A stretch of 64,000 nt of DNA from Bacteroidales bacterium UBA3844 (GCA_002392915.1 DGHQ01000031.1:15753-79752), one strand, 5' to 3'. Shown: positions 54,002-63,413, counted from the first letter of the stretch. A program made the numbers and translations. Notes: generated from the sequence alone by a model not told the origin.

Positions 54002-55237
54002 TTACCTAAAAAAGTAGTATGCTATGAAAATCGCGGCTATAGCTCCGACGGTATCTGCCACAAGTCCGGCTGTGACTGCATATCTTGTCTTGCGGATGCC
54101 TACCGATCCGAAATATAGTGCTACGATGTAGAATGTTGTGTCTGCCGCTCCTTGGAACAGGCAGGATAGCTTGCCGGTGAAACTGTCTACACCGAATGTC
54201 TGCATCGTCTCCACCATCATTGCTTTTGCTCCGCTTCCTGATAATGGTTTCATTATCGCTACTGGCAATGCGTCTACAAAATCGGTGTTGAGGCTTGTCC
54301 AGCTCCATAGCCATTTTAGCCCGTACATCAGATAATCCATCGCTCCTGATGCTCTGAACACACCAATCGCCACCAACATTCCGACCAAGTATGGCATTAC
54401 CTTGATACTGGTCTCAAACCCTTGCTTGGCTCCCTCGATGAAGCATTCATACACATTCACTTTTTTGTAGGCGGCTCCACCAATGAATGTGATTATGATT
54501 GTGAAGAGTAGGGCATTGCTGACGATTTTTGATGTTATGATCATTTCTTCCTGATTGAGACGGGAGAATCCATACATCATTAGTCCGATGACGGTGCTGA
54601 TTCCAGCCAACCAACTGATCACTACTTTGTTACAGAGGTTGAGATGCTGCTTGATGCCGACGTAGATGATCGCGGCTACTGTCGAAATGAATGTGGAAAG
54701 CAGCAACGGAATGAATATGTCTGTCGGGTCGGCGGCTCCAAGCACACTTCTTTGAGCAAGGATGGTGATTGGAATAAGTGTCAGTCCTGAGGTGTTGAGG
54801 GCAAGAAACATGATTTGCGCGTTGCTCGCCTCTTTTTTGTTTGGATTCAATTCTTGCAACCCTTTCATCGCCTTCAGACCTAGTGGTGTGGCTGCATTGT
54901 CCAACCCTAACATATTGGCTGAAAAATTCATGAGAAGTTGCCCGTTGACGGGATGGTCTTTGGGCACTTCCGGAAACAGCTTGTTGAAGAATGGACCGAT
55001 GATCTTAGAAAGAACATTTATAGCGCCTGCTTTTTCCCCAATATTCATCAGCCCTAGCCACAAAATCATCACTCCTCCAAGAGGAAGAGCTATTTTCATC
55101 ACGGCGAACTCCGACATGTGGAATGTGCTGCGTACGATGCGCTCAAACACCATGTAATCCTGAAATATGACACATTGCAGGATTGCGACGAAGAACGCAA
55201 TTATGAAACAGCCTATCCAAACGTAGTTTAACACCAT
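54002..55237 (-). CDS. SpmA-SpmB-like fused nucleoside-recognition membrane protein
   Basis: A 411-residue membrane protein. I start it at ATG 55237 (MVLNYVWIGCFI); the longer frame to 55318 would run back into sufD and lacks the membrane start. The first half resembles spore maturation protein A (NFSANMLGLDNAATPLGLKAM) and the second half SpmB (IKVMPYLVGMLVAIGVFRASGAM...PLSGSGAKAMM), both with Gate/nucleoside-recognition domains. Non-spore-forming Bacteroidota carry this fusion; the transported compound is unknown. It begins 19 bases after the sufD stop and may belong to the suf operon. Confidence 0.85.
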   Translation of the reverse strand: MVLNYVWIGCFIIAFFVAILQCVIFQDYMVFERIVRSTFHMSEFAVMKIALPLGGVMILWLGLMNIGEKAGAINVLSKIIGPFFNKLFPEVPKDHPVNGQLLMNFSANMLGLDNAATPLGLKAMKGLQELNPNKKEASNAQIMFLALNTSGLTLIPITILAQRSVLGAADPTDIFIPLLLSTFISTVAAIIYVGIKQHLNLCNKVVISWLAGISTVIGLMMYGFSRLNQEEMIITSKIVSNALLFTIIITFIGGAAYKKVNVYECFIEGAKQGFETSIKVMPYLVGMLVAIGVFRASGAMDYLMYGLKWLWSWTSLNTDFVDALPVAIMKPLSGSGAKAMMVETMQTFGVDSFTGKLSCLFQGAADTTFYIVALYFGSVGIRKTRYAVTAGLVADTVGAIAAIFIAYYFFR

Positions 55238-55256
55238 GATTCTTCTCTGTTGATTT

Positions 55257-56606
55257 TTAATTGTGACATGAATTGCAAGTTGTGCACTTGTGTGTCTCTC
55301 TGCGGAAACGTTTTTCAATCAACACTTTGATTCTGTTTCTCAAAGCCTCAATGTCGATTTTCTCCACGATATCGTTGGTGAAAGCAAGAAGCAGTAACAT
55401 TCTTGCCTCTTTTTCTGAGATACCTCGTGTACGGAGGTAGAACAGAGCTTCGTCTTCGATCTGACCTACCGTCGCTCCATGCGAGCATTTCACGTCGTCG
55501 GCATAGATTTCAAGCTGTGGCTTTGTATACATTTTGGCTGTTGTCTTGGCACAGATATTCTTGTTGCTTTGATATGCTTCTGTCTTCTGTGCGTTCTTCT
55601 CCACAAGTATTCGCCCTGCAAATGAACCATATGAGCAGTCGTCCATGACATATTTGAAAAGCTCTGTGCTTTTGCAGTGAGACACTTTGTGGTTTATATA
55701 TGTGTCGTTGTCGATGTGGTCATGCTCGTCGCCAATAGCTATTCCACACAATGTCGTTTCGGCATGCTCTCCACTTAGATTGATGCGGATGTTGTTGCGA
55801 GTGTATCCTGTGCGCAAAGTTATATTGTTGATATTTGCCACAGAGGATTTTGTCTGCTCCACATATAGTGAACCGATGTTTGTCGTCTGACGCTCGGAGT
55901 CTGAAATTTCATAGTGGCTGTAGACTGAATTTTCTGCCAAACTGACTTCTGTCACTCTGTTTGCCAGGAACTTATGCCCAGACTCGCTGTGGTTGCAGAT
56001 GATCACTTTTGCTGATGCGTTCTCTTCCAAAATGATGAGGTTTCGGCTCGTCGCCAACAAATCGAAGTCGGCATGCATCATGTTGATCAGCTGGATAGGA
56101 CGTTCTATCTGGACGTTTTTGGGAACATACAGCACGAATCCATCTTGCGCAAAAGCGGTGTTGAATGCCACCATCACGTCTGATGAGTGAGGCGCTATCT
56201 TTCCGTAATATTTGCTGATGATTTCTGGATGTTCTTTTGCGATGGCGCTGAGTGAACCCGCAACGACGCCAAGTTTCGCCAATTCTGCTATCTCGTCTTT
56301 TGCAATAGCTTCTGCGAAGATGTCGTTCACCACATAGAAATTATGTGTCTTAAGTCCGGGCACATCGCATTTGTATGGAGCTGTTGTGCTGGCAATCTCT
56401 ATGCGACGGATATTCATTCCGTATTCAGTGGCGAAGACGTCTGAAATGTTGCTGCGTTTGTAGCGCTCTTGCTCGTCTGTAGGGAATCCCATGCGGCAGA
56501 ACACATCAAATGCCTCGTCACGTATGGCATCGAGTGGTGCGGCAGAGGTGGTCTGCAGCAACTCTCTATGCTTGTTGTAGATGTTTATGTATGATTCTTC
56601 TACCAT
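55257..56606 (-). CDS. sufD: Fe-S cluster assembly protein SufD
   Basis: SufD is the scaffold partner of SufB in the SufBC2D complex that builds Fe-S clusters under iron or oxidative stress. The 449 residues have the beta-helix region and the conserved KNICAKTTAKMYTKPQLEIYADDVKCSHGATVGQ segment (the split here is one continuous stretch at about residues 343-375). The C-terminus ends in HKCTTCNSCHN, a Cys-rich tail (CxxCxxC) that could bind metal. It lies 3 bases after sufC. No sufS or sufE is in the window. Confidence 0.95.
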   Translation of the reverse strand: MVEESYINIYNKHRELLQTTSAAPLDAIRDEAFDVFCRMGFPTDEQERYKRSNISDVFATEYGMNIRRIEIASTTAPYKCDVPGLKTHNFYVVNDIFAEAIAKDEIAELAKLGVVAGSLSAIAKEHPEIISKYYGKIAPHSSDVMVAFNTAFAQDGFVLYVPKNVQIERPIQLINMMHADFDLLATSRNLIILEENASAKVIICNHSESGHKFLANRVTEVSLAENSVYSHYEISDSERQTTNIGSLYVEQTKSSVANINNITLRTGYTRNNIRINLSGEHAETTLCGIAIGDEHDHIDNDTYINHKVSHCKSTELFKYVMDDCSYGSFAGRILVEKNAQKTEAYQSNKNICAKTTAKMYTKPQLEIYADDVKCSHGATVGQIEDEALFYLRTRGISEKEARMLLLLAFTNDIVEKIDIEALRNRIKVLIEKRFRRETHKCTTCNSCHN

Positions 56607-56609
56607 AGA

Positions 56610-57371
56610 TTATTCTCCTAACTCTTTTTTAATCCAGTCGTAACCCTTCTTCTCAAGTTCAAGAGCCAATTCTTTGCCTGCACTCTTCACAATCTTTCCT
56701 TTGTAAAGCACATGCACGAAGTCTGGCACAATATAGTCGAGCAGACGTTGATAGTGAGTGATGACGATGCTTGCGTTCTCACTGCTCTTCAATTTGTTGA
56801 CTCCTCCTGCAACGATACGTAGAGCGTCGATGTCAAGACCTGAGTCTGTCTCGTCGAGAATAGACAATTTAGGCTCCAACATTGCCATCTGGAAAATCTC
56901 ATTACGTTTCTTCTCTCCTCCAGAGAATCCTTCGTTCACTGATCGTCCGGCAAGTTTGTTGTTTAGCTCCACATACTCCTGCTTCTCACGCATAAGTTTC
57001 AAGAAATCAGAAGCGGAAAGAGGTTCAAGACCTTTATATTTACGGTGCTCGTTGATTGCGGCGCGCATAAAGTTGGACATGCTCACTCCTGGAATCTCCA
57101 CTGGATATTGGAAACTCAAGAACAGACCTTCGTGGCTTCTGTCCTCTGGAGATAGTTCAAGCAGATTCTTGCCATTGAAGATCACTTCTCCCTCAGTCAC
57201 TTCGTAGCTCGGATTTCCTGCCAACACTGATGAAAGTGTACTTTTTCCTGAACCGTTGGGTCCCATGATCGCGTGGACTTCTCCTGCGTTGATAGACAAA
57301 TCGATGCCTTTTAGAATCTCTTTGCCATTGCTCTTGATTATAGCGTGTAAGTTTTTTATTTCTAGTAACAT
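56610..57371 (-). CDS. sufC: Fe-S cluster assembly ATPase SufC
   Basis: The 253-residue ABC-type ATPase of the SufBCD complex. Walker A is GPNGSGKST, the signature region reads GFSGGEKKRNEI, and Walker B is LSILDETDSGLD, where the extra Asp/Ser are typical of SufC. The length is standard. It sits between sufB and sufD in the usual B-C-D order with 20 and 3 base gaps. Confidence 0.97.
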   Translation of the reverse strand: MLLEIKNLHAIIKSNGKEILKGIDLSINAGEVHAIMGPNGSGKSTLSSVLAGNPSYEVTEGEVIFNGKNLLELSPEDRSHEGLFLSFQYPVEIPGVSMSNFMRAAINEHRKYKGLEPLSASDFLKLMREKQEYVELNNKLAGRSVNEGFSGGEKKRNEIFQMAMLEPKLSILDETDSGLDIDALRIVAGGVNKLKSSENASIVITHYQRLLDYIVPDFVHVLYKGKIVKSAGKELALELEKKGYDWIKKELGE

Positions 57372-57391
57372 AGTTCTTTTTGTTTTATTGA

Positions 57392-58828
57392 TTATCCGAC
57401 GCTGCCTTCCAATGAAATGCTCAAAAGGTTTTTAGCTTCTACAGCAAACTCCATTGGCAGTTTGCTGATCACCTCTTTTGCGTATCCTCCAACGATTAGA
57501 GCGATGGCGTCTTCTGTTTTAATTCCTCTTTGATTGCAGTAGAACACTTGGTCTTCACTGATTTTTGATGTTGTCGCTTCGTGCTCCACAATGGCAGTCT
57601 CGTTTCTCACCTCCATGTATGGGAATGTGTGTGCTCCACATTTGTCGCCAAGTAAAAGACTGTCACACTGAGAGTAGTTTCTTGCGTTTGAAGCATTTTC
57701 AACGACCTTCACCAAACCACGGTAGCTGTTCTGGCTATGTCCGGCAGAAATACCTTTCGACACGATGTGAGAGTGGGTGTTTTTGCCGATATGTATCATT
57801 TTTGTCCCTGTGTCTGCCTGCTGGTAGTTGTTTGTGACGGCAACAGAATAGAATTCGCCGACTGAATTGTCGCCAAGCAACACACAGCTTGGATATTTCC
57901 ATGTGATTGCGCTACCTGTCTCCACCTGTGTCCACGACACTTTTGATCCGTTGCCTTTGCATAAAGCTCGTTTGGTAACAAAGTTGTAGATTCCACCTTT
58001 GCCGTCTTTGTCGCCCGGATACCAGTTTTGCACCGTCGAATATTTGATTTCTGAATGCTCCATAGCAACAAGTTCGACGATCGCAGCGTGAAGCTGGTTC
58101 TCATCACGCATAGGAGCGGAGCATCCTTCAAGGTAGGAGACGTAGCTGTCGTCGTCTACAACGATGAGAGTTCGCTCAAACTGGCCTGAACCTTTAGCGT
58201 TGATACGGAAATATGTGGAAAGCTCCATCGGACAACGTACTCCCTTAGGTATGTATACGAATGTTCCGTCGCTGAACACAGCTGAGTTAAGAGCCGCATA
58301 GAAATTGTCGGTGTGGCTTACCACAGAACCGAGATATTTGCGTACAAGCTCAGGATAGTTTTGGACTGCTTCTCCGATCGAACAGAAGATGATGCCAAGT
58401 TCAGCCAGGGCCTCTTGTTGAGTAGTCTTGACAGAGACACTGTCCATCACCGCGTCGACAGCCATTCCAGCCAAAGCTTTCTGCTCATGAAGAGGAATTC
58501 CGAGTTTGTCGAATGTTTTAAGCAGCTCAGGGTCGATTTCTTTGTTTTCACTTCCTTCTACTTCTGCTTTTGGGGCAGCGTAGTAGTAAATGTCTTGGAA
58601 ATCGATTTCAGGAATTGAGAGATGAGGCCAAGTTGGCACAGTAAGTGTCTGCCAATGGCGAAATGCTTCAAGTCTGAATTCAAGAAGCCATTCAGGTTCG
58701 TTTTTCTTTTTTGAGATAAGACGGATGATATCCTCGTTGAGACCTTTAGGTATGACCTCTGTCTCAATATCGGTGGTAAATCCGTACTTGTAATCTTCGT
58801 TGGTAACTTTATCTACTATATTATCCAT
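57392..58828 (-). CDS. sufB: Fe-S cluster assembly protein SufB
   Basis: The 478-residue scaffold on which the Fe-S cluster forms. Family features include YIPKGVRCPMELSTYFRIN, the GCSAPM segment, and the C-terminal SQCDSLLLGDKCGAHTFPY with conserved Cys and the downstream EHEATTSKISEDQVFYCNQRG. First gene of the suf operon, with a -7 box 23 bases upstream. In related genomes the suf genes usually follow cvpA; here they lie about 40 kb away. Confidence 0.97.
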   Translation of the reverse strand: MDNIVDKVTNEDYKYGFTTDIETEVIPKGLNEDIIRLISKKKNEPEWLLEFRLEAFRHWQTLTVPTWPHLSIPEIDFQDIYYYAAPKAEVEGSENKEIDPELLKTFDKLGIPLHEQKALAGMAVDAVMDSVSVKTTQQEALAELGIIFCSIGEAVQNYPELVRKYLGSVVSHTDNFYAALNSAVFSDGTFVYIPKGVRCPMELSTYFRINAKGSGQFERTLIVVDDDSYVSYLEGCSAPMRDENQLHAAIVELVAMEHSEIKYSTVQNWYPGDKDGKGGIYNFVTKRALCKGNGSKVSWTQVETGSAITWKYPSCVLLGDNSVGEFYSVAVTNNYQQADTGTKMIHIGKNTHSHIVSKGISAGHSQNSYRGLVKVVENASNARNYSQCDSLLLGDKCGAHTFPYMEVRNETAIVEHEATTSKISEDQVFYCNQRGIKTEDAIALIVGGYAKEVISKLPMEFAVEAKNLLSISLEGSVG

Positions 58829-58850
58829 AGAGTCGTTTCACAAATTTTTA

Positions 58851-58858
58851 CAAAAGTA
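58851..58858 (-). promoter_or_regulatory. -7 box of suf operon
   Basis: TACTTTTG on the minus strand, 22 bases before sufB; the divergent DUF456 gene has a weaker box (CAACTTTG, 58904-58911). Confidence 0.5.
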
Positions 58859-58938
58859 ATAAAATTAGTGGGTTAGTTTTAGGGTTAGTCGATGATTTTT
58901 TGCCAACTTTGCGATATAACAAATAAAAAGAAGAGCTT

Positions 58939-59439
58939 ATGGAGATTGGTGTGGTTTTAGTAGTGTGTTTGTTTTTGGTGGTTGCGGGTCTTGTAGGAAG
59001 TGTTATACCGGGATTGCCGGGAACTCCATTGTATTTGGTGGCGATGTTGATTGCCCGTTTTTGTGGAGACGTGGAAATGTCAAACTTGGAATTGTTTGTC
59101 ATTTTTATACTTGTGGCGGCCACGTTTGCGGTTGATTTTTTCTTGCCGATGTGGACGACGAAAAAGTTTGGAGGCACAAAAGCGGGAGTCTATGGCAGTA
59201 TAGTCGGACTGTTGGCAGGGTTGTTTTTGCCAATCCCTATTCCTGGAGCATCGATTATATGCATGTTTTTGGGAGCTATTATAGGAGAGTACATAGCTGG
59301 GCAAAGCAATGATGTTGCGGTGAAATCAGGTATGGGCAACCTTATCGGATTCATTGTGGCGACGACGGTGAAGTTTGTTTTGGGAGTGTATTGTGGTTGG
59401 CGACTGATTTCATTTGGATTGGATTTGTTCAGTAATTAA
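58939..59439 (+). CDS. DUF456 family membrane protein
   Basis: A 166-residue small membrane protein with four or five hydrophobic segments. The family signature GLVGSVIPGLPGTPLYLVAML near the N-terminus and a Gly-rich repeat of it (PIPIPGASIICMFLGAIIGEYIAG) in the middle are clear, indicating two glycine-zipper-like halves. Function is unknown. It is divergent from the suf operon and followed by repeat copy F. Confidence 0.85.
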   Translation: MEIGVVLVVCLFLVVAGLVGSVIPGLPGTPLYLVAMLIARFCGDVEMSNLELFVIFILVAATFAVDFFLPMWTTKKFGGTKAGVYGSIVGLLAGLFLPIPIPGASIICMFLGAIIGEYIAGQSNDVAVKSGMGNLIGFIVATTVKFVLGVYCGWRLISFGLDLFSN

Positions 59440-59465
59440 TCAGATAGTCTAGTTGATGTATAGAT

Positions 59466-59527
59466 GAGGATTGTTTAGGACGGAACGTCCTAACCCCTTT
59501 TCTCTAGTGCGAGCCGAAGGCGAGCAC
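59466..59527. repeat. Palindromic intergenic repeat, copy F (half element)
   Basis: GAGGATTGTTTAGGACGGAA then CGTCCTAACCCC; the core palindrome has compensating changes (GGACG with CGTCC), so the hairpin is kept. The GCGAGCCGAAGGCGAGC part follows, but the opposite arm is absent. Confidence 0.8.
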
Positions 59528-59980
59528 ACAGAAATCAGAACATTTGAAATCTCTTGAAAGTGTGTACACACATTCTCTCCGCAGATTCAAAAAATCATTT
59601 TTTGGAATTTCTAAGCCAACCTCATCAGTATTTTCATTCTGTGCATAAACAGAATAAAAAACTTAGGGAAATAGCCAATAAGTAAACAAACTTATTCATT
59701 TTATTTAGTTTTTAATTTTATCGTTCTATCATTCTAAAATAGCCTAACCAACCTTTATGTTTACTCTATGACTTTGATTTTCTATTGTATATAGATTTTC
59801 TAACTTGATTTCTACACACTTTCTTATTACAATCTTTAGGACAATCCGACTCTTCTGCCGCTCCTCTTTTTGCAATTGCCTCCAAAACCACAACCTTATT
59901 ATAATCTTAGTTTTTTCGTCAAACACGACATAATGATCCGTTAGGACATCTACCCCCACATTCCAATACCCTACTAGCCT
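59528..59980. other. Gene-free stretch
   Basis: AT-rich sequence downstream of two convergent genes. A 71-codon GTG-started frame exists on the minus strand (59744-59959) but shows no family resemblance or ribosome site; I see no supported gene here. Confidence 0.5.
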
Positions 59981-61561
59981 CTAACTTTCCACCACATACC
60001 TTTCAACATTCCTCTCCTTCGCGCTGAAATTGGCTCCTATGCAGATGATTTTCTTGCCGCTGGACATGAATGGGAGGGCATATTGCTTATCTTTTATCTG
60101 TTGCAAAGCCTCTTCAGCAGTCCCCTCGAATTTAAATTCAAACACGTAGCAATAGTCGGTGGTCTCGATGGTCATGTCGATACGACCCACAGAGGTGTGG
60201 TATTCGGCTTTGGTGTATAGTCCGCAGAGATTGCAGAGGATGAACAGCACATTCTGATAGTGGTTTTCAAGATCGCGTACCAGCTCGTATGGCGTGTTGG
60301 CGAAGAAACTTTTCAGACGATCCATGAACGCTTCGATTTTTCCAGTCTCAACCTCACGCACAAAATTCATTATCTGGAAACCTGTATTGTTTTCATTTAC
60401 AGATGTATAGTATGGCATCAGGTATTTCAGGAATCCTTCCTTTACCTCCTCATTTGGGAAACCAAGTTTATAGACTCCGAATCGTTTTTCGTAGCCTTTT
60501 ATTGTCAAATATCCGCTTTGGAAGATGACGGGGATTGGATTCGTCGACGTCGAATCAATCGAATTCAGGATGTCTGATGTCACCTCTTCGTTTGCCATCT
60601 GCTCAAGGTTGTAGTTGTGCAGTTTGAGCAATTGGACCAGATATGAAGGAGTGCCTGTTTCAAACCAATAGCTGCCAAACTTGCAGGAATCCAATGTATT
60701 AAGTACGCTGAACGGATTATACATGCCATCCGTGTCTTCCGAGAAATGATATCCGTCATATCGCTTTTTCAGTTCGGAATAAGCTTCGTCCAACGATATT
60801 TTCTGCTCACTTGCGAGACGCTCAACGTACGGACGCATCACCCCGTGAAGTTCCGATTGGTCGACGCCACAAACATTATAGTACCGACTATCTAAAGATA
60901 TGTCTTTCAGATTATTCAAGTCGCTGAACACACTGACTTTTCCAAACTTGGTCACACCGGTAAGAATGGCAAACTTTATATGGGCATCCATACTTTTGAG
61001 TGCGCCATAAAAGCCCTTCAATGTGGCCCTGTAGTCATCTTGAAGTTTTTCATTGCCAATTGCCTGTAGCATCGGTTTGTCATACTCGTCAACAAGGATC
61101 ACCACACGTCGACCGGTCTTTTCATGGGCACGCTGAATGACCCCTTCAAAACGTAGTCCGAAATCAACCTCACTCTTTCGAGCGCCATACAGAGTCTCCC
61201 ATTTTTCAAGAGCATTGTTTAAAACATTGTTGAGAGAATCTTCCTCTATGTATTTCGCTGTATTCAGGTCTAAATGCAAAACAGGGTATTCAAGCCACTC
61301 TTGTTCCAACTGCTCTACAGCAAGGCCTTTGAACAACTCTTTTTTACCAAGGAAGTAGGCTTTAAGCATGGAGATGAGCATACTCTTGCCGAAGCGACGT
61401 GGACGGGAAAGAAAGAAATAGCAGCCAGTTGAGACAAGCTCGTACATAATTGCACTCTTGTCTATATACAGATAGTTTCCAGAACGCAGTTTCTCAAAAT
61501 CCTGTATACCGATGGGCAGATTCTGCAACTTTTGTATATTTTCTTTATTTTCCACTCTCAT
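59981..61561 (-). CDS. AAA-ATPase-like protein with C-terminal PD-(D/E)XK domain
   Basis: A 526-residue protein of the AAA-ATPase_like/PDDEXK_9 family, which is strongly expanded in gut Bacteroidales. The N-terminus LPIGIQDFEKLRSGNYLYIDK is the family hallmark. Walker A RPRRFGKS is at 53-60 and Walker B ILVDEYDKPML follows. The C-terminal domain has GRIDM and VFEFKF with Glu475/Lys477, the PD-(D/E)XK nuclease core. Function is unproven; links to mobile elements or defence have been proposed. It has its own -7 box at 61584-61591. Confidence 0.9.
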   Translation of the reverse strand: MRVENKENIQKLQNLPIGIQDFEKLRSGNYLYIDKSAIMYELVSTGCYFFLSRPRRFGKSMLISMLKAYFLGKKELFKGLAVEQLEQEWLEYPVLHLDLNTAKYIEEDSLNNVLNNALEKWETLYGARKSEVDFGLRFEGVIQRAHEKTGRRVVILVDEYDKPMLQAIGNEKLQDDYRATLKGFYGALKSMDAHIKFAILTGVTKFGKVSVFSDLNNLKDISLDSRYYNVCGVDQSELHGVMRPYVERLASEQKISLDEAYSELKKRYDGYHFSEDTDGMYNPFSVLNTLDSCKFGSYWFETGTPSYLVQLLKLHNYNLEQMANEEVTSDILNSIDSTSTNPIPVIFQSGYLTIKGYEKRFGVYKLGFPNEEVKEGFLKYLMPYYTSVNENNTGFQIMNFVREVETGKIEAFMDRLKSFFANTPYELVRDLENHYQNVLFILCNLCGLYTKAEYHTSVGRIDMTIETTDYCYVFEFKFEGTAEEALQQIKDKQYALPFMSSGKKIICIGANFSAKERNVERYVVES

Positions 61562-61583
61562 TTGGCTTCCTGATTGATTTCTG

Positions 61584-61591
61584 CAAATTTA
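61584..61591 (-). promoter_or_regulatory. -7 box for AAA-ATPase-like gene
   Basis: TAAATTTG on the minus strand, 23 bases before the start codon. Confidence 0.5.
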
Positions 61592-61734
61592 CACAATTTG
61601 CGAAATCTATTAAATAATTAGGAGGTGAAAATAAGCGATTAGCTCATAGCCTAGCTTCCACTGTGTAGTCTCCACTATTATGCGGCATTCTTTATTTAAT
61701 ATCAATTTAACCTTCCACCATCAATCATTAACCA

Positions 61735-61824
61735 TCAATCGTCAATCATTGTGATGTCAGCGTGAGCCACCACCACAGCGAATAAAAGGATGCCCAGCAG
61801 GACATAGAGTTTTTTACGTATCAT
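61735..61824 (-). CDS. 29-residue ORF resembling a signal peptide
   Basis: A short frame starting MIRKKLYVLLGILLF, with a basic start, hydrophobic core and AHA cleavage site, and only about seven residues after it. It could be a tiny secreted peptide or the 5' remnant of a lost secreted-protein gene. No family is recognised. Confidence 0.3.
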   Translation of the reverse strand: MIRKKLYVLLGILLFAVVVAHADITMIDD

Positions 61825-62316
61825 TTTCTTTTATTCAAATTGTATCTTTTTATATACTTATCTTATTTTTCGATTCCTGATTCCGACACCGGCTTCGCAG
61901 GAATCGCCAAGAAATCAAATATGCCGTTGACTTCGTCAATACAGGTTCTACGAACATGCTAATCATCAATCATAAACCTTTAATCATCAACGTTCTCCTC
62001 TTTTTCTCTTCTTTTTTTATACAAACCTTGCTCCTCCAACATAGAGATAAACTGATGCTTGTATTGACACTGCAGACTATCCATTACTGTCCACTTTAAA
62101 GTAAAAAGCAAATTGCTGCTATATCGAACGGTATTTTGTTATTACCGCATATGTCAAGACTGCGGTTCCAAAAACGTTTTCTTTTCATTCAAATATTCTG
62201 TCCAAAAAATCAGAATCCTATGTTAAAACTGATTATGGACGGAATCGCGTCAGCAGTTGTGATGTCAAAATCTTTTTCTGATGATTTTGATTGCATTGAA
62301 TAAAACAGAAAGAAAA
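61825..62316. other. Gene-free stretch with short direct repeats
   Basis: Contains several ATCATCAATC/AATCATTAACC-type short repeats (also at 61728-61749) and a 34-codon minus-strand frame (61980-62084) with no recognisable relatives. It may be decayed sequence. Confidence 0.4.
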
Positions 62317-62340
62317 AGGGATGCTGAAACCAGCATCCCT
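62317..62340 (-). terminator. Rho-independent terminator of fba
   Basis: Perfect 10-bp stem AGGGATGCTG with CAGCATCCCT, 4-base loop, followed on the minus strand by TTTTTC. Confidence 0.9.
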
Positions 62341-62362
62341 AAATTTTTATCGTTTGAATTGA

Positions 62363-63373
62363 TTATTCAGCCTTGCCCTTTGAACCAAGAACGTTATCGA
62401 TCTTGTGAGTGTACATCTTAATCATCTCCTTACGAGCGTCACCACAGTACTGACGTGGGTCGAAGTGATCTGGGTGCTCAGCGAAGTGCTTACGAACAGC
62501 ACCTGTGAAAGCAAGACGAGAGTCAGAGTCGATGTTGATCTTACATACAGCTGACTTAGAAGCCTTTCTCAACTCAGACTCAGGAATACCGATTGCGTTT
62601 GGCAACTTACCACCGTAAGTGTTGCACATCTCAACGTACTCCTCAGGAACTGAAGAAGATCCGTGAAGAACGATAGGGAAACCACCCTGCTTCTCAAACT
62701 TCTTCATTACGCCCTCAAGAACGTCGAATGCCAATGGCGGTGGAACAAGCTTTCCAGTTTTTGGATCGCGTGTACACTGCTCTGGAGTGAACTTGTAAGC
62801 TCCGTGAGATGTACCGATTGAGATTGCTAGAGAGTCACAACCTGTGCGAGTAGCGAAATCTACTACCTCCTCAGGGTTAGTGTATGTGTGGTGGTCTGCA
62901 GAAACCTCGTCCTCAACACCTGCCAATACTCCAAGCTCACCCTCAACTGAAACATCGAACTTGTGTGCGTAGTCGCAAACCTTCTTTGTTAGAGCTACGT
63001 TCTCCTCGTATGGAAGGTGTGAACCGTCGATCATAACTGAAGAGAATCCGTTGTCGATACAGTCCTTGCAAAGCTCGAAAGAATCACCGTGGTCAAGGTG
63101 AAGAACGATCTGTGGCTTCTCCCAACCTAGCTCCTTAGCGTACTCTACTGCTGCCATACCTAGGTAACGAAGGATTGTTCCGTTAGCGTAGTTACGAGCA
63201 CCCTTAGAAACCTGAAGGATAACTGGTGACTTCTCTGTTGCTGCTGCTGTTACGATAGCCTGAAGCTGCTCAAGATTGTTGAAGTTGAAAGCTGGAACAG
63301 CGTAACCGCCCTTAAGTGCCTTAGCAAACATCTCCTTAGTGTTTACCAAGCCTAACTCTTTGTAATTTACCAT
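62363..63373 (-). CDS. fba: Class II fructose-bisphosphate aldolase
   Basis: Zinc-dependent aldolase of glycolysis and gluconeogenesis that splits fructose 1,6-bisphosphate. The 336 residues show the zinc-binding HLDHGDS, MIDGSHLPYEEN, the catalytic-loop region EGELGVLAG, GTSHGAYKF, and HGSSSVPEEYV. Codon use is strongly biased and regular, as for a highly expressed gene. It has a -7 box at 63414-63421 and a strong terminator, so it is monocistronic. Confidence 0.96.
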   Translation of the reverse strand: MVNYKELGLVNTKEMFAKALKGGYAVPAFNFNNLEQLQAIVTAAATEKSPVILQVSKGARNYANGTILRYLGMAAVEYAKELGWEKPQIVLHLDHGDSFELCKDCIDNGFSSVMIDGSHLPYEENVALTKKVCDYAHKFDVSVEGELGVLAGVEDEVSADHHTYTNPEEVVDFATRTGCDSLAISIGTSHGAYKFTPEQCTRDPKTGKLVPPPLAFDVLEGVMKKFEKQGGFPIVLHGSSSVPEEYVEMCNTYGGKLPNAIGIPESELRKASKSAVCKINIDSDSRLAFTGAVRKHFAEHPDHFDPRQYCGDARKEMIKMYTHKIDNVLGSKGKAE

Positions 63374-63413
63374 TTTATGAAAAAATTAAATATTTTTCGT
63401 TATTATACGTCGG

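Noticed and set aside
55238..55318. Longer start for the SpmAB-like gene overlapping sufD
   Set aside because: The extra 27 residues are hydrophilic, overlap the sufD coding end, and the family begins at the first membrane segment.
59744..59959. 71-codon frame after the AAA-ATPase-like gene
   Set aside because: GTG start without ribosome site and no recognisable family; kept as uncertain non-coding.
62084..62200. Possible transposase remnant near TTTAAAGTGGACAGT
   Set aside because: The sequence resembles no insertion-sequence end that I can confirm, and no transposase motif or inverted ends were found.
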